Assembly: GCA_905250885.1 (NCBI GenBank)
Contig: CAJNOQ010000049.1
Location: 1-64,000, forward strand
Direction: 5' to 3'
DNA: 64,000 nucleotides
Source: Didymodactylos carnosus
Lineage: Eukaryota > Rotifera > Eurotatoria > Philodinida > Philodinidae
Shown: positions 62,151 through 64,000 of the stretch, piece by piece
Position numbering within the stretch: the first letter of the stretch is position 1
Layout of the letters: each line of letters opens with the position of its first letter
Made by a program: the position numbers and the translations under genes
The notes under the pieces: generated by a model
Told to the model about the DNA's origin: nothing
Databases searched by the model: none
The model's input: the letters and a program-made list of their open reading frames with translations, nothing else

Positions 62151-64000
62151 TCTTTCAAAAATTAAGAGTCGGAAGAAAAAACAAACCCTCTTTTTTCGTA
62201 TAACTAAACATTTTTATAGATTAAAGTATCAGCGAAATACTCAATTTTTTAAGGTCAAGCAAAATCCGATACTTTTTAAAATAATTAAATTACATTCTAT
62301 AAGGAATAAGGTAGCTGAGAAGGTGCAAGCGGAGTGTAAGTTATCACAAACTTTTTGGAAAGGTATTAATTGTGCTAAACAAGATAGTAACGATTTACCA
62401 GCAAGTATGAGACAAAAAAGCATTTTCCAACAATGAAAAAGCAAAACTATTCAATGAATATTTTTTCAAAATGTTTTGTACCAAAACAAGGACCAACTTC
62501 TAAGACAAAAATTGAAATAAACGATTTTTTCACATTAAATCCACTGTCTAAAGACCGACTAGATTTATAAGATTTATAAGTGAGCTGAGAAATGACATTG
62601 CGGCGGGGCCAGACGGCATTATTGTTAAGTTTCTCAGGGAATGCTGTATTCAACTTCTCGATGCTACTCATCACATTTTTACTCTCTTAATCCTCAATGG
62701 CACTCACCCCTCTAATTGGAACTTAGCGGGCGTTATTGTAATCCATAATAAAGGTCCGAATGCTTTAATTAATAAATGTCGCCCGATCTACTCTCTGTTT
62801 TCGGAAAAGTCTTAGAAAGATTTATTTACGATCAGTCAGCAGGATATTTTAACAAACATAATTTTTCAAATTTTCAATTCGACTCTCAAAAAATTACTCC
62901 ACCACAGTGGTTCTGCTCTACGTGACACAAAATATCTATACAATCTTGAAACGGGAACTGATTCCATCATGGTTGTATTTGATTTTGAAAAAGCATTCGA
63001 TTGTATCCCTCATCAAATTTTTGCTTATGAAGTTCTCTTTGGTGGGCGTGAAGGATGCACCATACAAATGATTTGAGAGTCATTTCCGATCGTCGACAGA
63101 GGGTTTGGACAGGTGAATCATTTCCAGAAACAGTGGACCTTCCATTTGGAGCCCCACAAGGAGTCCGTTTTGGGTCCCTTACTGTTTCTAATTTTTGTAC
63201 ATGATCTTCCGATGGCAACATCGTTATCCACGCTGCCGCATCTTTTTATCGACAAATGCTCGTTATTGTGTCCGATGAGTGTTCTGTGTACAGCAGCAGA
63301 TCAATCAATCTTTTATAAATAAAATAGAAGAACAGTGTCAACTCAATCTTATGTCGTTGAATGACTCTAAATGTGTATGGATATACTTCCCAAATCACGA
63401 TCCGTGCATAGCAAATCACTTTACTTCCACTATCAATGAAACATTCATCAAGCGAGAAAAGCCGATAGTTCTACTCGGAGTTAGGTTGAGTTCCAATTTA
63501 TCACAGAGAGAGAGAACGTAAGAGATCTAAACTAGATTATGGCAGCATAGTTTATGATAGTAAGTGGTATGGAGACGAGTTGTATAAGATCACTAAACTA
63601 TCCACATCGATGAATTGTAAAAACGTCGATGAATCTATGACTAGCTAATTAAAACTGCCAGATTTAACAACAAGAAGGAAATATTTCAGGTTTTTACAGT
63701 TCTTCAAAGTAAAAATTCTCTTTCTCCTCTAGCGTTTTTTGATCCACCTTTTATAAAACCAACAATTGCTCCAAGATCTGATCGATTAAACATCGATCGA
63801 CAGAATAGTATGCAGCTTGAGACATCCACAGTTTCTAGAACATGTAGCTTCTTCTTTTTTTCCAGCGTACAGCGGTCGAATAAAACTCCCTGGCAGAATA
63901 AGCACTTAGCGCAAAAACAGTTACTTCTTTCAAAAGAATATTAAAAATGCATGTGCACTTCTGACTAATCTCTGTATCTATATTTTCATCTTTTCCATTG
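62150..64000 (+). mobile_element. Decayed LINE (non-LTR retrotransposon), reverse transcriptase region
   Basis: Remains of a LINE ORF2 read in shifting plus-strand frames. The linker after the endonuclease shows KLHSIRNKVAEKV and CKLSQTFWKGINCAKQ. The reverse transcriptase then has DIAAGPDGIIVKFLRE (about 62595-62640), NGTHPSNWNLAGVIVIHNKG, NKCRPIY, FGKVLERFIYDQ, motif A VVFDFEKAFDCIPHQ (about 62970-63015) and GAPQG (motif B, about 63150). Downstream are LLGVRLSSNLS and a tail containing LDYGSIVYDSKWYGD. The YADD region is not recognisable, and frame changes and stops are frequent, so the copy is dead. The pattern suits the jockey/CR1-like branch, though the exact clade is uncertain. No endonuclease domain or 5' end is visible, so it is probably 5'-truncated. 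The 3' end may lie beyond the window. Confidence 0.85.

Overview
The window is animal nuclear DNA. It is AT-rich by eye, with intron-rich protein genes on both strands, mostly short GT-AG introns of about 50-100 bp, and products whose closest relatives are metazoan: a TALE homeodomain protein, a BRG1/Brahma remodeller, PIG-H, WDR20, an Ig-superfamily adhesion protein and a Golgi SPCA pump. A small invertebrate such as a bdelloid rotifer or another spiralian fits the compact introns and frequent CAA/AAC/TCA codon runs. That placement is inference; nothing in the sequence fixes the species. All exon models were built by eye from GT-AG sites, phase agreement between exons and remembered family sequences.

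Layout: (1) 3205-5206 (+), TGIF-like homeobox gene, 2 exons. (2) 8899-15591 (+), Brahma/SMARCA4-type ATPase, 21 exons, 1529 aa. (3) 18221-20029 (-), a long coding exon that is probably an alternative last exon of gene 4. (4) 21241-34423 (-), a 21-exon gene coding for about 1562 aa: ankyrin repeats, an F5/8C-like domain, a SAM-like domain, an FN3-like domain and a long disordered tail. (5) 34970-35715 (-), PIGH, 4 exons, 183 aa. (6) 36327-36639 (+), a probable small 2-exon gene with a mitochondrial-type leader. (7) 45210-47960 (-), WDR20, 5 exons. (8) 48391-50794 (+), a three-Ig-domain secreted or GPI-anchored protein, 12 exons, 401 aa. (9) 51759-60820 (-), SPCA-type Ca2+/Mn2+ ATPase, 20 exons, 960 aa. 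(10) From about 62150 to the right edge (+), a decayed LINE. The 36.7-45.2 kb stretch is mostly non-coding, with a weak, unresolved coding-like patch near 42.9-43.6 kb.

The genes show no operon-like functional linkage. They are mostly housekeeping or developmental: nuclear regulation (TGIF, Brahma), GPI-anchor synthesis (PIG-H), USP12/46 regulation (WDR20) and Golgi ion supply (SPCA). The Ig protein carries a GPI-type tail, so it could be a client of the pathway that includes PIG-H.

The least ordinary parts are the ankyrin/F5/8C/SAM gene with two phase-compatible last exons (one interrupted by a nine-G run), and a set of inverted-repeat elements lodged in introns. One of these, in the SPCA gene, has 142-bp arms that look identical.
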